Shown: positions 22,441 to 36,121 of the stretch, piece after piece | Numbering within the stretch: the stretch's first letter is position 1 | Layout: each line of letters starts with the position of its first letter | Assembly (NCBI GenBank): GCA_013398275.1 | Contig: VZSE01005937.1 | Coordinates: 154,780 to 218,779 of the forward strand | DNA: 64,000 nucleotides | Source: Promerops cafer | Lineage: Eukaryota > Chordata > Aves > Passeriformes > Nectariniidae | Reading direction: 5' to 3' | Notes under the pieces: generated by a model | Told to the model about the DNA's origin: nothing | Databases searched by the model: none | What the model saw: only the letters and a program-made list of their open reading frames with translations | Program-made: the position numbers and the translations under genes

Positions 22441-24140
22441 TATGCTATGGTACCTTTGTTGCTATCCCTTTCTCCTGAGCTTAGTCTTCTTTGCTTTGCT
22501 AGGCAGGCAATATCAGTAAAAACACAAGCTAAGGCAACTGGAGATGCTTGCCACATGCCTTTGCTGTTGGTAGCAAAGTTGGTTCAAAGTTAGATTCAAT
22601 CAAGAGGCCGGAATGATATCAGAGTGGTTTCCATCTGATTCAAGATACAGTTAGTACGCAGTAGTGAACATTATACCAAAAGATGCAGTATGATAAAATG
22701 TTGGGGCATGGACTTGTTATTTTACCTTATATACTGTTTTAACTGAGTAGCATGCTCCCTAAGGCAGAGACGGGATACGTGCAAACATCTTTACTTGTCT
22801 ACAGAGAAATGCCCCTTTGGATTTTCACAGATCTGGGAGTTTGGAACTTTCTTATTAGCAGAAAGAGCATTAAAAATACTCTATTGCATATGAGCCTTCA
22901 ATTTCCTAGGGTGGCAAAACCAGAATCACACACAATGCACCTGACAAAAGTGGTTTTGGAATTAACTGAATGTTTATAAAGCACACTGAGCATGAAAGTA
23001 AACGTAATAATTTTTTTATTTGACCTAGATAACCTGTATTAATTCTTTGCTAGACTCTTCAGAAGCACTTAAAATAGAAATCAGAAATAAAGCTCAGGCG
23101 ATATATCTGGGGGAAAAAAGGTATGTTTCTAAGATATGGTTTTGATATTCCCTCTTTTCTCTCTTTATTCTACAAGAGAAATGCTATATAAAAAATGTGT
23201 ACAAATAGTGGAGAATTACTATTCCGTGTTAAATGTGTGTTGCAGTAATATATAACCTGCTCTGAATGTGAGAACATTTTCATTCAATTTTTATAGAAAC
23301 TTTATGTACAGTTCATTCTTAACTGTAGGGAAGCCCATTCAGAACAATTAAACAAACAGCTCAGGAATTAAATTACCCCCCGGCTATCATAGGCAAATAA
23401 CCTACATGGGACATTGTGTTATCTAACTGACCAGTTGATGCTTTGCTTTTTCCAGCTTTAAGAAAGAAATTAACTGGTATGGCAGTGTATTACTCTCATT
23501 TCCAATCCTCTGGAGCAGATAAACATTATCATGAAACTGGCCAAGGATGAAATTTAAATAAGTAGTGATTGGAAAGGATGACAGGAAGAGTTTCCAAATT
23601 ACAAACACTGACAAATTAGTTTAATTAACTGCATATTTTGGAGTACAAGGATATGGGGGAATTATTTATTTTGATGTGTAATGCATACTCAATATTTCTG
23701 TAAATGGATTAGGGTATAGAAACCCTGCCACACAATTATTCAAAAAGAAGTAGGAAGAAAAACTGGAGCAAACTACATATATTTTTTTTCCTTTTAAGTC
23801 AGTGTCGCTTTACAGTTCCAATGTGGATTACAGATTCATTCTGTAATTTTCTAACAATCCAAACTGCTTCTCCAATGCACCTCTAAACAGCCATACAGCA
23901 CAATTCTGATGGTTGTTCAAGTACACTAGACACCCATCATGGATATAAGATTATGAGTCTCATATCACAAACATACTCTTACAATGTTACTTTCCTTTTA
24001 AAAAGTCTGGATTGTGTAAACATTATCTGCCTTCTAAATGCAGTACCTAGGGAACAGAACAGGCTGTATGCAACAGAACAAAATGGAACTTGAATCTGCT
24101 TTTATAGCTATATGAATTGCAAAATATTTTGGTCTGAGGT
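22441..24140. other. Unannotated sequence
   Basis: No gene or repeat recognised. AT-rich. Confidence 0.5.
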
Positions 24141-25200
24141 TCACAGAATCACAGAATCACAGAATGGGTCGGGCTGGAAGGGAACACAGTAAGTGATCTT
24201 CCTGTTCAAGCAGGGTCATCCTACAGCACATTGCACAGGATTGCATCCAGATGGTTCTGGAGTATTCCCAATAAGGAATATTCCATAACTTCTCTGTCAG
24301 TCTGTTCCAGTGCACTGTCATCTGCTCAGTGAAGAAGTTCTTTCTCATGTTCAGGTGGAACTTCCTGTGCATCATTTTCTGTCCATTGCCTCTTGTCCTA
24401 TTGCTCAGAACCATAAAAAAGAGCTTGGCTCTTGAGTTGTCCTGCTTTACATAATTTTTAAGGTATTTTTAGTACTTCTTGAGGCTGAACAGGACCGACT
24501 CCCTCAGCCATTCATCATAAGGGAGATGCCCCCATCCTCTATTTGTCCTTTTTCCCCTCCTTTGGACCTGCTCCAGGAGCTCCATGTCTTGCTTGTTCTG
24601 AGGAGCCCAGAACTGGACACAGCACTCCTGATGTGGCCTCACCAGGGCTGAGCAGAGGGGCAGGATCACCTCCCTCGACCAGCTGTCAGTGCTCTTCCTA
24701 GTGCACCCCAGGGTCCCTTTGGCTTTGTTGGCCACCAGGACACACTGCTGGCTTGTGGACAGCTTGTTGTCCACCAGTCCCCCCAGGTCCTTGTTTACAG
24801 AGCTGCTTCCCAGCAGATCAGCCCCCAGCCTGTTGTGGTGCCCACGGTTGTTCTTCCCCAGGTGGGGAACAGAACAGAACAGAACCCTGCATTTGCCTTT
24901 GTTGAATTTCAGACAATTCTTCTCTGCCCATCTCTCCACCCTGTCGAGGCCCTTCGGAAGGGCTGCACGGCTCCCTGGGGTATTGGCCACTGCTCCCAGC
25001 TCTGTGTCATCAATGAGCTTGCTGAGGAGGCACCTGCCTCTTCATCCAAATTATTGATGAATAATTTAAACAATACTGGACCAGTTTTGAACCCTGGAGG
25101 GCACCACTAATGAGAAGCCTCCAACTAGACCCTGCACTGCTGATCATGACCCTCTGGGATCTGCCACACAGCCACTTGTCAATGCACCAAGCTTCTTTGA
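24141..25200 (-). mobile_element. CR1 LINE, about 1.1 kb, minus strand
   Basis: The left edge is a CR1 3' tail seen in reverse, with CACAGAAT repeated three times (24141-24164), followed by GGGCTGGAAGGGAACA. Moving right, the sequence climbs through the 3' UTR into ORF2: the C-terminal half and then reverse transcriptase. Typical pieces are GAGGAGGCACCTGCCTCTTC and GAACCCTGGAGGGCACCACT. The right end fades near 25200 in sequence equivalent to the palm domain. It is 5'-truncated and differs in sequence from the 5.2-kb and 10.3-kb copies, so it belongs to another CR1 subfamily. Confidence 0.9.
24469..24990 (-). pseudogene. CR1 ORF2 C-terminal fragment
   Basis: A 173-codon open stretch on the minus strand matching the part of CR1 ORF2 after the catalytic motifs. 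Recognisable pieces are LDRVERWAEKNCLKFNKGKC near residue 16, NKDLGGLVDNKLSTSQQC near 88, LVRPHQECCVQFWAPQNK near 131 and LLEQVQRRGKR near 153. It ends where the CR1 frame breaks. The catalytic region to the right lies in another frame (SGALQGSKLVQY), so the protein is incomplete and nonfunctional. This is the longest stretch of the window that keeps the CR1 frame. Confidence 0.88.
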
Positions 25201-26972
25201 CCTCTCCACAATTGAAAAATTGCTTCTGGAAACAAGCTGGTGTAGCAATGCATGCAGTCAAATCACTCACTTGAATTTGGTTCCTTTAATTTTTTTTCAA
25301 TCATAGCATTCTTCTTTTTGTAACATGTTGAGGTTTAGGGTAAGGAAATAAGTTACTTTGCAATTTAAGGGATATATAGGAATGGCAGAATGGGGTAGTA
25401 AGAGAAGTAGAGGACTCAACAGGAGTTCTCCAAACATTTATCTCAGAACTTTTGCTTTTGTGTCCTTGGACAATCAGTTTGCACTCACAGTAAGCCCCTT
25501 TCTCCTTTCAGGTAACATAAATACCTCAAATGGAGAGAATAGTATCAGCTAATTGTGCGCTGCTCACTGTTTTGCTGCTATGAGGTTCTAACTGCAACTC
25601 TGGTTTCTTGTTCCAGGGAATTTTATATCTTCAGAAATAATTCATTGTTGGCTTCACTAGTGGGAAGAAAAAAAGTGAGTTCTCAAACTGGCATAAAATG
25701 TTAGGGGAGGTTGATCCTAGTTGTGCTATTAAAGCACATGGAGCAGAAGAAGGACTCTTTTTTTGCCTTCTAGGTACCACTGCCCATATTTAGCACAAAC
25801 ACAGGGAGAGTGAAGATTTTAATTATTACTTTATTTTTCCAAAACAGAAAAGTTTAAGCCTGACTTGAGAAAGAGCAACATCATTAATAGCAGAGCTCCA
25901 TGGTGTCAGGGGTATATGAGTAGGATTACAATGTAATGGAGCTTGGAGTTTAGAATGCATGCACTCACAGTTACAACTGTGAGAAGCCAGAGTAATAACT
26001 GCTTTTGTTTCACCCTTGACATTTCATGTTACATCTGATTTTCTGTGCCCTGAAGTCTCCTCATGAATTCTGCCTTTTGCACGTCTATGATGATTTCAGA
26101 GGTGAAGATTTACTCACATTTCAAAGCTCAATTTAAGCAGTCAAGCTTTTGTAAAGTCTCTTTAGGGATTTTATCTTGTTTTTTTTTTCTCTTTAATCAG
26201 ATGCTAAAGGATATTGAATGAATTTACCCTAAAGTGTGAGAGAATAGGCCGCCTGACAAAAGATTCCAGATGTTTGGTCTTGCCTGGATCAGCCTCTGGG
26301 CTTGGCTTTCAGCCCATCTGTCAGGTTAGCTTTGGTGAAGAAGATGAGTGCCTGTCAAAAACAGACCTAGTACTGGGTGAGGTAACGCAGTGGCTTCAGG
26401 AAGATCTTCCTTTGACTAAAAGGCTACCTGCAGAACATATATTTCTTCTATAGGTCAGTAACCCAATGTGGGAAAATAACAGTGAAGTGATGGACTAGTT
26501 GTCTTTTTATCTTTGAATTTCGTCTATTTCAGCAGCTCCAGATAATGATGTAAATCAGATGGGGTTATTGGTAACTGGATGACACAAAGAGACAAACTGG
26601 GACAGTTTTGTCCTGAATGCCAACTAAACCCCACGCAATTCAGTTCTGCACCAGCAAGGGAATGGTGAGTCCTGGCATACATTGCAGAGCTGCTCAGCTA
26701 TTTGGTGTGCAGCGCATTTTAAGTTGAATGGTCTAAACTAAAGAAAGTGTTGGCTGAAACAGGAAAGCTTGCCACACTCCAATTTGAATGCAGATTAACT
26801 TTAAATGCTGCCTATCAAATAGTTTACAGGCTTCTTCTCATGGTTCTTTAGATATGCTTGAAGAGGACCAACAAATAGTGTAGCTCATGGTGTGAAGAGC
26901 CGTGAGATGTGCTGTTGGTAGTCCCCTCAACAAAATCTGCTTTGATGCTTATATATAAACATTTGCTTGTTC
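25201..26972. other. Unannotated sequence
   Basis: A very strong acceptor-like tract (TTTTTTTTTTCTCTTTAATCAG) ends at 26200, but all three frames after it stop within seven codons. A 79-codon frame follows at 26214-26453 with no known motif. No repeats recognised. Confidence 0.45.
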
Positions 26973-27165
26973 ATGGAATCATAGGATATCACAAGTTGAA
27001 ATGGACCCATGAAGATCATCAAGTCTAGATCTCTTCTCCTTCCAGAACTAACTAAAATTAAACCTAAGATTAAGAATGTTGTCCAGCTGCAACTTGAACC
27101 CGGACAGGCTCGGTGCCCTGACCACTTTCCTGGTGAGTCTTTCCCAATGACAGGTCACCTTGTTG
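26973..27165 (-). mobile_element. CR1 LINE, 3' end fragment, diverged
   Basis: GGAATCATAGGATATCACAA followed by GATCATCAAGTCTAGATC, then CAGGCTCGGTGCCCTGACCA and TTTCCTGGTGAGTCTTTCCC, is a reversed and mutated CR1 tail. Similarity fades past about 27165. An old copy. Confidence 0.78.
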
Positions 27166-30100
27166 CTCAAGATATTTAACAGTGTGCTTGGTCTTTCTCT
27201 CTTGAGTTATTTTCAGGAGAAAAGGCAGCTGATTTTTAATACTAGACCTGAATAGTTCATGTTCATATATAGAGGACTCAGTAAAACAAAAAACTCCACC
27301 CACATCTCTGAAAAATTCTATTTATTTACCATAATAAATTTTCTGTTTTAAAGATTCTTAGTGCTTTAACTTGATGTTGTAGATTAAACCTGGTCGGCAG
27401 CTAAGTATCCCATGGAGTTTTCCTCACTCCTTCCACCTTCCCTATGCCCAGTAGGACGGTGGAAGAGAAGAGGAGGACTGAAAACAAGAAAACTCATGAG
27501 TTAATGTAAAAATTGTATGATAAGCTAAGGAAATGTGGAAGAAGGGAGAAAGAAAACAGAATAAAACAAGTGGTACAATGGCAATTGCTTACCATCTCCC
27601 ATGTGCAGACTGATGCCCAGCCTGCCATCAGCTCAGAGACTTTGAGTTGTTGCCCTGAAGCAGTGCACATAAATCTGGAGTAAACTGAAAAATGGGGGAA
27701 ACATTACTAAAGACCTTTGGTTCTTCATGTGCAAACATGAAAATCCATTACTTTCTAATAATACCAGCATGTACTTATTCAAGATAGCTGAATAGAGCAT
27801 AGATTTCAAAAATTACTTTAAAAAAAGAGAAATATTAGTTCTCTCTTGAAAAGCAGTAGTAACTTTATAAGGATACATTTCACAAAACTTATTTTGGAAC
27901 AGAGCTTTCCCATAGACACTAAGGTTTACAGCAAGTTGTTTTATTTGGCTTACCCAGGGTGTTAGGATGAGATTCCAAACTTCTGCTATATCCATGTGAG
28001 TTTCACTAAAATTTGCTCTTGACACGTGCTGAGTACTGTAGTGGAGGATGAAGTAGAGTTACTCACAGCAAACATCATCTGGGTTGTCTGTTTACAACTT
28101 TTAAGTGATTACTATTCTAGGTACTTGATAAGGTCGCAAGACACTCAGCAGTAAATTCAGCCTTCTCTGTTTATTCTTGAAACTGCAATGCTTTCACCAA
28201 GCTATGCATGAGATACGAGTGAGAACGTTAAGCTTAAGGTTATTTTTTAGTCCTAAATGTTTCAAGTCCCATTGTGAATATGCATTGTTATGTCTAAGAA
28301 TTGAGATTAAAGAGGGATGTACTAGGAGCAAACCATGGACATTCATGAAAAGACATGGATTTGAGAATACAGCTACTGGAGTGGTCACCTGTGTCTTCTC
28401 TTTGGGAAGAATCCTCATTGCAACATTCAATTCCTTTGAATTCATTGCTTTCTACCTGATGCTTATAAGCTATTCCTGCACACATGAGCTGTTTGCACTT
28501 AAAATTCTTTTTGCCTTCCTGACTGGCAAGTAGAAATTCAGGCTGCAGAACTCTAGCTCAGTCTGGGAGCTGCCTCCAGTCAATTTATGGCCCAATTTTA
28601 TGCCAAAATGGGAATTGTAAAGCCTTTTGAAAATCCACTGTGAAAAGAACACTTGGCATGTGCACATCTTATACATTGTAAGCCATTCGGTGATGTGCGT
28701 TGTTTATTCTTTTAGAACATAATAATGTGTCATGAAATAATAGTGTCAGTATGGGTATTATGAGAAAAACCATTTGAAATCATCATTGGCTATAGCAACT
28801 GGAAATTACTGAAGCTGCTGATATACTGCATGCATCTAGCATAATCTCTGTGTATAATTAAGTCCTTATGAGGTAAAATCTTGATTTAAATACCAAAAAT
28901 ACCTTTTCTGAATGTCTTCAACTCTCTGCCAATAATGGTTCTTGATCTAACACCATATAAAGGTTTTCACAAGCGTTTCAGTGCTATCCACAGACAAAAG
29001 TATTCTTTGGTACATTCAGTAAAAAGAGCCTTTTAACACATGCAGAATACTTGTACTTCTAAAGTGTGTTTTATTTACTTAAGTTCTTGAGTTCGTGAGT
29101 AAATAAAATATTGGTAAAACAAGTGGTTTAGGGCCTCATAGTCTTTTAAAGGCTGATCTTGGAAAGATATTCACAGGCTGTTGAACAGTAAACATTTAAA
29201 ATTCCAAAAACAGCCCAAGAAGTGCTGGGACCTAAAATGAATTATATTGTCTAGGAAAGTTGAAAGTTAAGTCAGTTTAGCATTAGGATGACTTCTGTGT
29301 TTCACTTCCTGTGTACAATTTACTTTCTGCAGAGTGATGTGAAACCGTGCAATAAACCTGCAGTCTGCTTGGCTGATGTCGCAGGTTCCAGTTTATGTCA
29401 ACTTTGATAGGTGCACTTAAAACATTTTGATAACATGACATTCCCCAATGTCCAAATACAGCTGAAGCAGTGTGCACCAGCTGTTACTTTGACTGGTGAT
29501 CAAGAATCTTCCAGATAAAGGCAATCTCATGTAAATCTGCCATGAAAGTGGAAATCCTCTGTGACGCTATGTTTTTCCAATTGCATTGTGATATAGAGGA
29601 AAGTCAAAAAAGCATACCTGAAAGCACACATAAATAAAAGTTGTTCTGAAAATGAAAAAAATAGTGTCCCCATTAGGATGGAGTCCTATCTTTCTGATTA
29701 AATTGTTCTGCCAGCTAAATCATCAAGAATTTCAAGAGCAGATACACTTTTTAAAGTTCAGTGTATTTGTAGAAAGTCTGCTGATGTGTGAGGGAAAATT
29801 ATTTTCTCTCACCTTCCACAAATTGCTGTTCCTTCCCTTGACTCTTTGGCTGCATAAAGTTTATGTGGGCAGATGTTCCCAGAATTCCCTTCTCTGCATG
29901 GGACCTCTTTACAACCCCAGCAGGCAGCCAGATTTTGCAGTGCAACCTAAACATTGAGACTTAAACTGCAAGCAATCTGTTACACTCTAGCTAAGGAAAT
30001 AAAAGTTCTTCAGCTGTCAAGGAGAGATGTATTAGTTTGGCCATGCCTAAAATGCTTTGGGAGGTTTTCTGAAAATAAACATGCCAATCTAGCTCTGAGC

Positions 30101-33100
30101 TATGTCGTATGGGGAGATTTGAAAACGTATGGGTTTTGTTTCCAAATTTAATGCAGCCAACAGGTAGAACCAATTCAAAAGGACTTTTAGTTTTTCCTAA
30201 GGGGCTGGGGAGTTCATTAGAAATAATTGCACATATACTCTGCTGGAGTTAACAAATGCTCAGCAAGCTATTATAGTGTGTAACAGCAGCCTATAGTAAT
30301 TTAGGGGTACTGAACAGCCCGAAGATTAACCACATTCATTGATCTTGAATTTAGAATTCTCTCCTTTTTTTTTAAGCTATTCCTTGGTAAGTTGTCAGTT
30401 AGACTGAACTGTTTGCATACATTTCTTATGTTGTTAGATGAGCCAAAACGGGGCACCAGTTTGAATCAGCCAGTTTACACCTTACTTCTGAGCAATGTAT
30501 CTACTTCCTTTCTGGCAAGCATTCGAATTCTGAATTTTAAAGTTGTAACCTGTCTTGTCATAAGTAAGAAGGAGAACATATTAGACCATCATTTTGATCT
30601 CAAGCTGAACTTAAATTTATCTTCTCACATCTGTATCCCTGACCAAGGACCATTCTAAGGACCATAACTAGGGTTCATTCAAAAAAACATGAATGAAATG
30701 TTATGACATAAGAAGTAAGGTGTCATTGACACAGGTAGGATATCAGCTGATTTTGTAGCTGGAAATGCTGTTCTCCTTTCAGGCCTTTGCAATCTTGTCA
30801 GTATCTGGTAGATGTCCTTTGCTCACTAACTCATAAACCATAAATATACTGACTGAAAGCTTCAGGCAATTCCAACCACTGAAATATATTGTAATATGGA
30901 ATCTTATTCCTCAGGCAAAATACAAATGTTCTATTTTAGTAAGCTCACTGCTGTCAATTCCACTGCCCCCAATGCCCTCCCCCTCCTCTATTTCAAGCTT
31001 TTCATTTATGGCAGCTTGGCAAATTATGTATGCAAAAGTATGCATCTCAGCACACTGGCAGAACTTTCTCTCAGCTAGGTATATTTCCTTTATTTTTCAC
31101 TTCCCCTTGCCTTTCCCCTTCCCCTTCCACATTGCTTGATAAAATGTGAGCACGTTCTTTTTTGCTTATTTCTGTGCGTTTCTTGCCAGTTTTCTTCACC
31201 TCAGTGCTTAGATTATCATTCTCTTTCTTCGTGGGAAAAAAATAACCCACAGAAATGTTCTCTTCATTTGTGTAATGTCTAGTTTTTTTTCAGTAATTTG
31301 TGAATTTTTTAAGACCTTGGAGTTAAGAATATTCTGTCATAAACCTGACATATTTAATAAAGCTCATCAATGTTTTTTTAGGAAAAATACAGGAAAATGA
31401 CATCAGAGTCTGTTTCCCACTAACCAGTTACATTCTTACTCTGCAGCAAAAACTCCCTTTCTCTGAAAACAAAGCTTAATAGTCTGGCAAACTACAATGT
31501 TGGACCCCTGTTAAGTGCAAGGAAAGGATAAAATATTTTCAGAAAAATGTTGCCGCACAAAAGCTCAATCATAAGTTTTTCTTTTAAAGAAGATTTTTTT
31601 TTTCTTAAAGGTTTTATATTTTCTCATTTAAGACCTTTTCCTGGGTTTGAGGAAATTTTTCTTTCTTTTGGTCGGGGAAGGCTTCTCCTGAAATTTTAGA
31701 CTTGATATTTGCAACTGCAGCACATCCTAGCATATTTCCTCTAATTCCCATTCACTCAAAAAAAAATTAGAAGCAACACATTCCTTCGCCTCATGCTTTG
31801 TGCAAAAGAAAGCAATCTTATCCTCCATATTTTTTTAATTACCATATTTTAAAAGTAATTTTATAATTAAAGCAGTAATGAGAGCAGATATTTTATAAAA
31901 ATACTCCTATTCAAAAAATACACATGTATTTTTCAAAACCAATTCTTTGCTTTCAAAATTATTGAAATTCTCTTGGACACGTGTCCCTTCAAACTCATTT
32001 CTTTAGAGATTTTACTTGCATTATATGATAGTCTGTTTGGCAATTTTTCCTCAGAAACTGAATTAGTATCTTAAATGCTGGCCCCTTCCTTCATGTGAAT
32101 ATTCACTCTTATTTAGTAGGTAAACCCTGGGAAGAATTGTTGTAGCTAGACATATACAATGCACCCTTCACCATAATAATTGTGCTTATAGTTCTCTGAT
32201 GACTGGCCATCAATTATATCAAGCCTTGACCAAAATATCCTGTTAAAAGGAAAGCAAAGTCCTTCTAGCACCTCCTTTCCCTAGTCCTTGTGGCTACTTT
32301 GAATTCCACATTGAGTGTTACTGAAGCCGTGCCTTTCCCATGACGACTGGCCACTCCATGTAGCAGCCAAAATAAGCTTTAAATACAGCCTTTAAAAAAG
32401 AGATAAATAAACAGCCAAGCTGGGCCACATCCATTTAGCTGTTTTCATTTGTTAGAATGTTCAGTCATGTTCTGTTGGGAGATGTGGGTTTTCAAGCTGG
32501 TTTATCACATCAGGGTTGTGGTGTTTTATGTTTCTGTCAGCATGTAATTGGACATTGCCAGTAGCACTTACAGTTACTTGGTGCTGATGATGCTCCAAAT
32601 CACTGCTTGTAATCTGACACATCTCAAAGGACTTTCTAAGTGTTTTTTTGGAGATAGCTGGCTAGGTTAGGTTGACCCACTGAACTTTTTTATCTCTAAA
32701 AGGTGCTTGAAGGATTAGCAGCAGCTCTAGGCTAGTGTTATCCTTTAGACATCATTGGACATGGGTGTCTCAGTATGTAACTCTGAATGTGGCTGTTCAG
32801 AATATATGTCAGGTAACAAAGGTCTTGAACTATCAACTGTCAGAAATAGTCACTAAGTATTCCTTCTCTTCTCTGTAGAGTCAAATCTATATGGGTTATA
32901 TCCTTCTCTAACACAGCCTTTTTGAAAATATTTGACTCCAATTTACTATCAGTTCCTAACACAGCAACTCCCTTGTTCATTTCCAGACATAGTTAGATGT
33001 CTGCTTATGTTAGATGAGATGACAGATATACTTCCCATTCAAAGGTGATAGATGGAAATATCGTGCTACCAGCCTTTACTTAGTACAGCAGGCAGTTTCT

Positions 33101-33501
33101 CATGGGTAGCTATAAACAGGCAGGCCAATTTAGTTTTCTTTAGGACAGCTACACTACTTACAGGCATGTCATGTTGTCACTTTACATGACAGCACTTCTA
33201 TATTGGTAGTTGCTGTGCTGACAATTAAGCTGCGGTACTATTCTCCTAAAAATTGGCTGGATGTTCCAAGTTTGAGGTTTTTTTACTTTTACACACAGAA
33301 TTTTGTTATTATTTTGCCTAAAAACCATCACAAACCCCCAAATACCCATATATGTAGCAATTGCTAAGAAACAAATTCTTGTTTCGAGTTTATGCACTTA
33401 CAATTCCTGTTACAGGCCACTGCAGCAAGACCATTTAAATGTATTTGAATTGGACCTTGAGATGTCAGAAGTGAACTCTGATGCATTTTTTGTTTTTACA
33501 G
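27166..33501. other. Long unannotated stretch
   Basis: No recognised gene, RNA or dispersed repeat in 6.3 kb. Local low complexity only: a CCTT-rich patch near 31095-31130 and T-rich runs near 31565-31670. Open frames such as 28177-28533 (118 codons, plus) and 29652-29957 (101 codons, plus) show no family features. Confidence 0.5.
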
Positions 33502-33720
33502 ACTTGTTCTTGACTGTGTGCGCAGCACCGTTACTGATCATATCACTTATGAAGTGTTAAGTTCCTTTTATGAAGTCATTGTACACTTCACTGCAACTCA
33601 TAGCAAAGACAAGAATGAAAGATACTCAAAACTTAAGGAGTGGAGAGCGAAATGCAACTTATTTAATCGTGTTTGGATAGCAGTCCGTATGACAGCAAAT
33701 GGAGAAGGTGTCAATGAAGG
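33502..33720 (+). CDS. Candidate internal exon, 73 codons, gene unknown
   Basis: A good acceptor (TTTTTTGTTTTTACAG, ending 33501) is followed by 219 bases open in one frame, then a good donor, GAAGG|GTGAGA at 33721. The length is a multiple of three; one base completes the first codon and two bases are left for the next exon. The peptide runs LVLDCVRSTVTDHITYEV, then HFTATHSKDKNERYSKLKEW, then VWIAVRMTANGEGVNE. It is mixed polar and aromatic with no membrane segment. I do not recognise it. If unspliced, the frame hits TGA two bases past the donor. CpG density is mildly raised from here to about 34110. A chance pseudo-exon remains possible. Confidence 0.28.
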
Positions 33721-35974
33721 GTGAGAGAATGAGTGTAAGCCAAAGCAACCACAGAAACCACACATGGGGTTGCAGCAAAGGGAACGCTCAGTGTGCTGTG
33801 CAGTGGATGGTCAGGACATTTGAAACTGTGATTGAAGTAACGATCTCCAGTTTCGTGATTCCTTCAGTGTTCAGGGAAATGGGATGTTGTGTTCTTTTCA
33901 GATAACTCTGATTTCTCCTCATTGGCAAGATGCGTTCATCGTTTCCATTTTACCCTGCACCCTGCGCATGGAAGTCCACACAATGACAGCTGTGCAGGTC
34001 ACAGGGGTTAGCATTATCAAATACCTCAAACTGCAAACCTGCTATACTGGGCATTGTGCACAAGCAAGAGAGACGGACTCCTGTAAGTCTGATCTTCCAG
34101 GCTAGAAAAGTGTTTTGCGGAAGTCATGCACTATGTTGTCATACAGCAGCAAAATCCATGCAACTACTTGCTGTGCAGAAAACTGATATTTCTTTTCACT
34201 TTCTGCATGCTTGGTTCTAGCTTTTATTTCCACTCTACAGGTATGTAGAAGATTTTCTCTTGCTCAACAAATGTGAAACGTCTTATGGATAGGTTTTTAT
34301 CTTCTTTCATCGCCTTTCCATTGTTACAAGTTCAATTGCCAAACAGTTCCCACAGGAAACATACTTAGGAATAATATTTACCCAATTACAGATATTTTGT
34401 AGAGTAGTAGGACACCTATTTGGAAAGAAAAATGCCAAGAAGAGACACAGCTTGGTGCTTGCAGCATTCTCTTAGGATATAACAGATGCCTGAATTCCTC
34501 AGATTGAGCGGCACATCCTCAAGCTTCCCGGATCATGAGGTCAAAGTGACTGTTTTGTGTGTTTATTCAATAGTTTTTTAACGGGAAATACTCTGTGGAC
34601 TGAAAGAGGAGGAATGATGACTATTCAGTGCTCTGATGCACCCCAGAGTTTGTGTGCTTATTTTATCTTAACTGGAATACACAAAACATCACAGATTTAA
34701 GAGATGCCAAGAAAACAAGTTTTCATCTGATGTGTTATAATTTTTTTTTTCCTGACCCTATTTGTAAACTGCTTGTGTCGGGTTGTGTAAATGGAAACTG
34801 AGATATGAGGAAAGGGAAGCACCTCACACATTTTAAACGTCAAAGAAAGTTTTCATTGCTCTTTGACTAGTAGTCATGGAATAGTTCTTACTTTATTCAA
34901 ATTATTAGCACGCCTTCCACTGAAGGTATTACTGGAATAACCCCTGAGTTTGGTATGTTTTAATTCTTTCTCTTCCTGTAAAGCAGGTCTAGTTATATAA
35001 ATTGTTACTTCTACTTCCTATGAAAATGTGGTGTTTTCCCCAGTTTTTTATCATTTTGGGGCAGTATTTCTGATCTGGTGTAACGTTTTAGATCAGCAGA
35101 TCTATTTTGCGTTGATTGGCCACTAAATAGACCTAGACAAAAGCCATCTATACCAGAGCTGGACAATTCAGAATCATTAATCAAAGTGTGTTTTTGTTAC
35201 CATTTTACTGCCTCACCCTTGTCACAGCTGGGTTGCTTTTATATTTTCACACACTATGTGATGGATTAAACTAGTTAGCTGGCTAGATAGATTATATACA
35301 TTAATACTTAACAGCTTCTCTCAAGCACTGGCTAAGGCATAAGTTTACCTTATATAATGCTCTAAAAGGTCTGATTTGCTGTGCTTTACTTTGTGTTCAT
35401 TCTTTTCTCCAGCCATGGCTAAATAATGGAAGTAAAAACACATTTGAACTGAAATACCTGATATCATTTCTCAGGAGATTCTTACTGAGGTTTAATGGAT
35501 GGTATCATTGAGCTTCCACTCTCTTCCACAGTCACATTCTTATTTTTAACAATACTACTTAAAAATTTCTGATCCGGTTTTCTAATTCACTTTGGAGTCA
35601 GTTTGCTGCTTCTAATTCATTTCAGGAATTTGGCAGCATTTTTACTTTTCAGGTTGTTGGTTATACTACCTTGTTTTGCACAGCTTAGTTGTGTGTCATC
35701 CCACAAATTCACTAATATGGAAGTTTTTGGGTGAAGTTCTAAATATTTAAGATTTATGATCTTAGGAACTTTACAGACAACAACCATGAAAGATGCCACC
35801 GACTAACTAATTGCATGGGTGCTTCTAGCTGTCCTTATTCTACCCTAAATATGTAAGTTTTGAGTTAAATATTTGTTTTGAACTGATGTTTATGTATGTT
35901 GCATTCCACTGTGGGGAACTGTGAGGAGTTCTTGTAAAAAGATTCTAGATGGTCTAAAATGAAATTAAGTCACC
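33721..35974. other. Unannotated sequence, CpG slightly raised at left
   Basis: The first 400 bases hold more CpG (for example GCGTTCATCG, CTGCGCATGG) than the surrounding DNA. Nothing recognisable follows. Confidence 0.4.
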
Positions 35975-36000
35975 TGGCACAACACTCTATCTGAGAACCA

Positions 36001-36006
36001 TTTATT
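36001..36006 (-). terminator. Poly(A) signal of LTR D
   Basis: Plus-strand TTTATT is AATAAA on the minus strand, about 30 bases from the inferred 3' end of the LTR, as expected for retroviral polyadenylation. Confidence 0.5.
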
Positions 36007-36085
36007 GGTAATGAGATAAAAAAGGAGATGCTCTGCTAGAGAGGGCTAAAAAGACAGAAAAGGAGGAAAGAAAATGGAAAAAGAT

Positions 36086-36121
36086 GGGGGGGAGAGAGAG
36101 GGAGAGAGGGAGAGAGAGAGA
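36086..36121. repeat. GA-rich purine run in LTR D
   Basis: A G7 run followed by GAGAGAGAGGGAGAGAGGGA and more GA. Purine on the plus strand, pyrimidine on the LTR sense strand. Confidence 0.85.

Noticed and set aside
26179..26453. Very strong splice acceptor followed by a 79-codon frame
   Set aside because: The frame after the acceptor has a stop within seven codons in every phase; the 79-codon frame starts after a stop and resembles no family.
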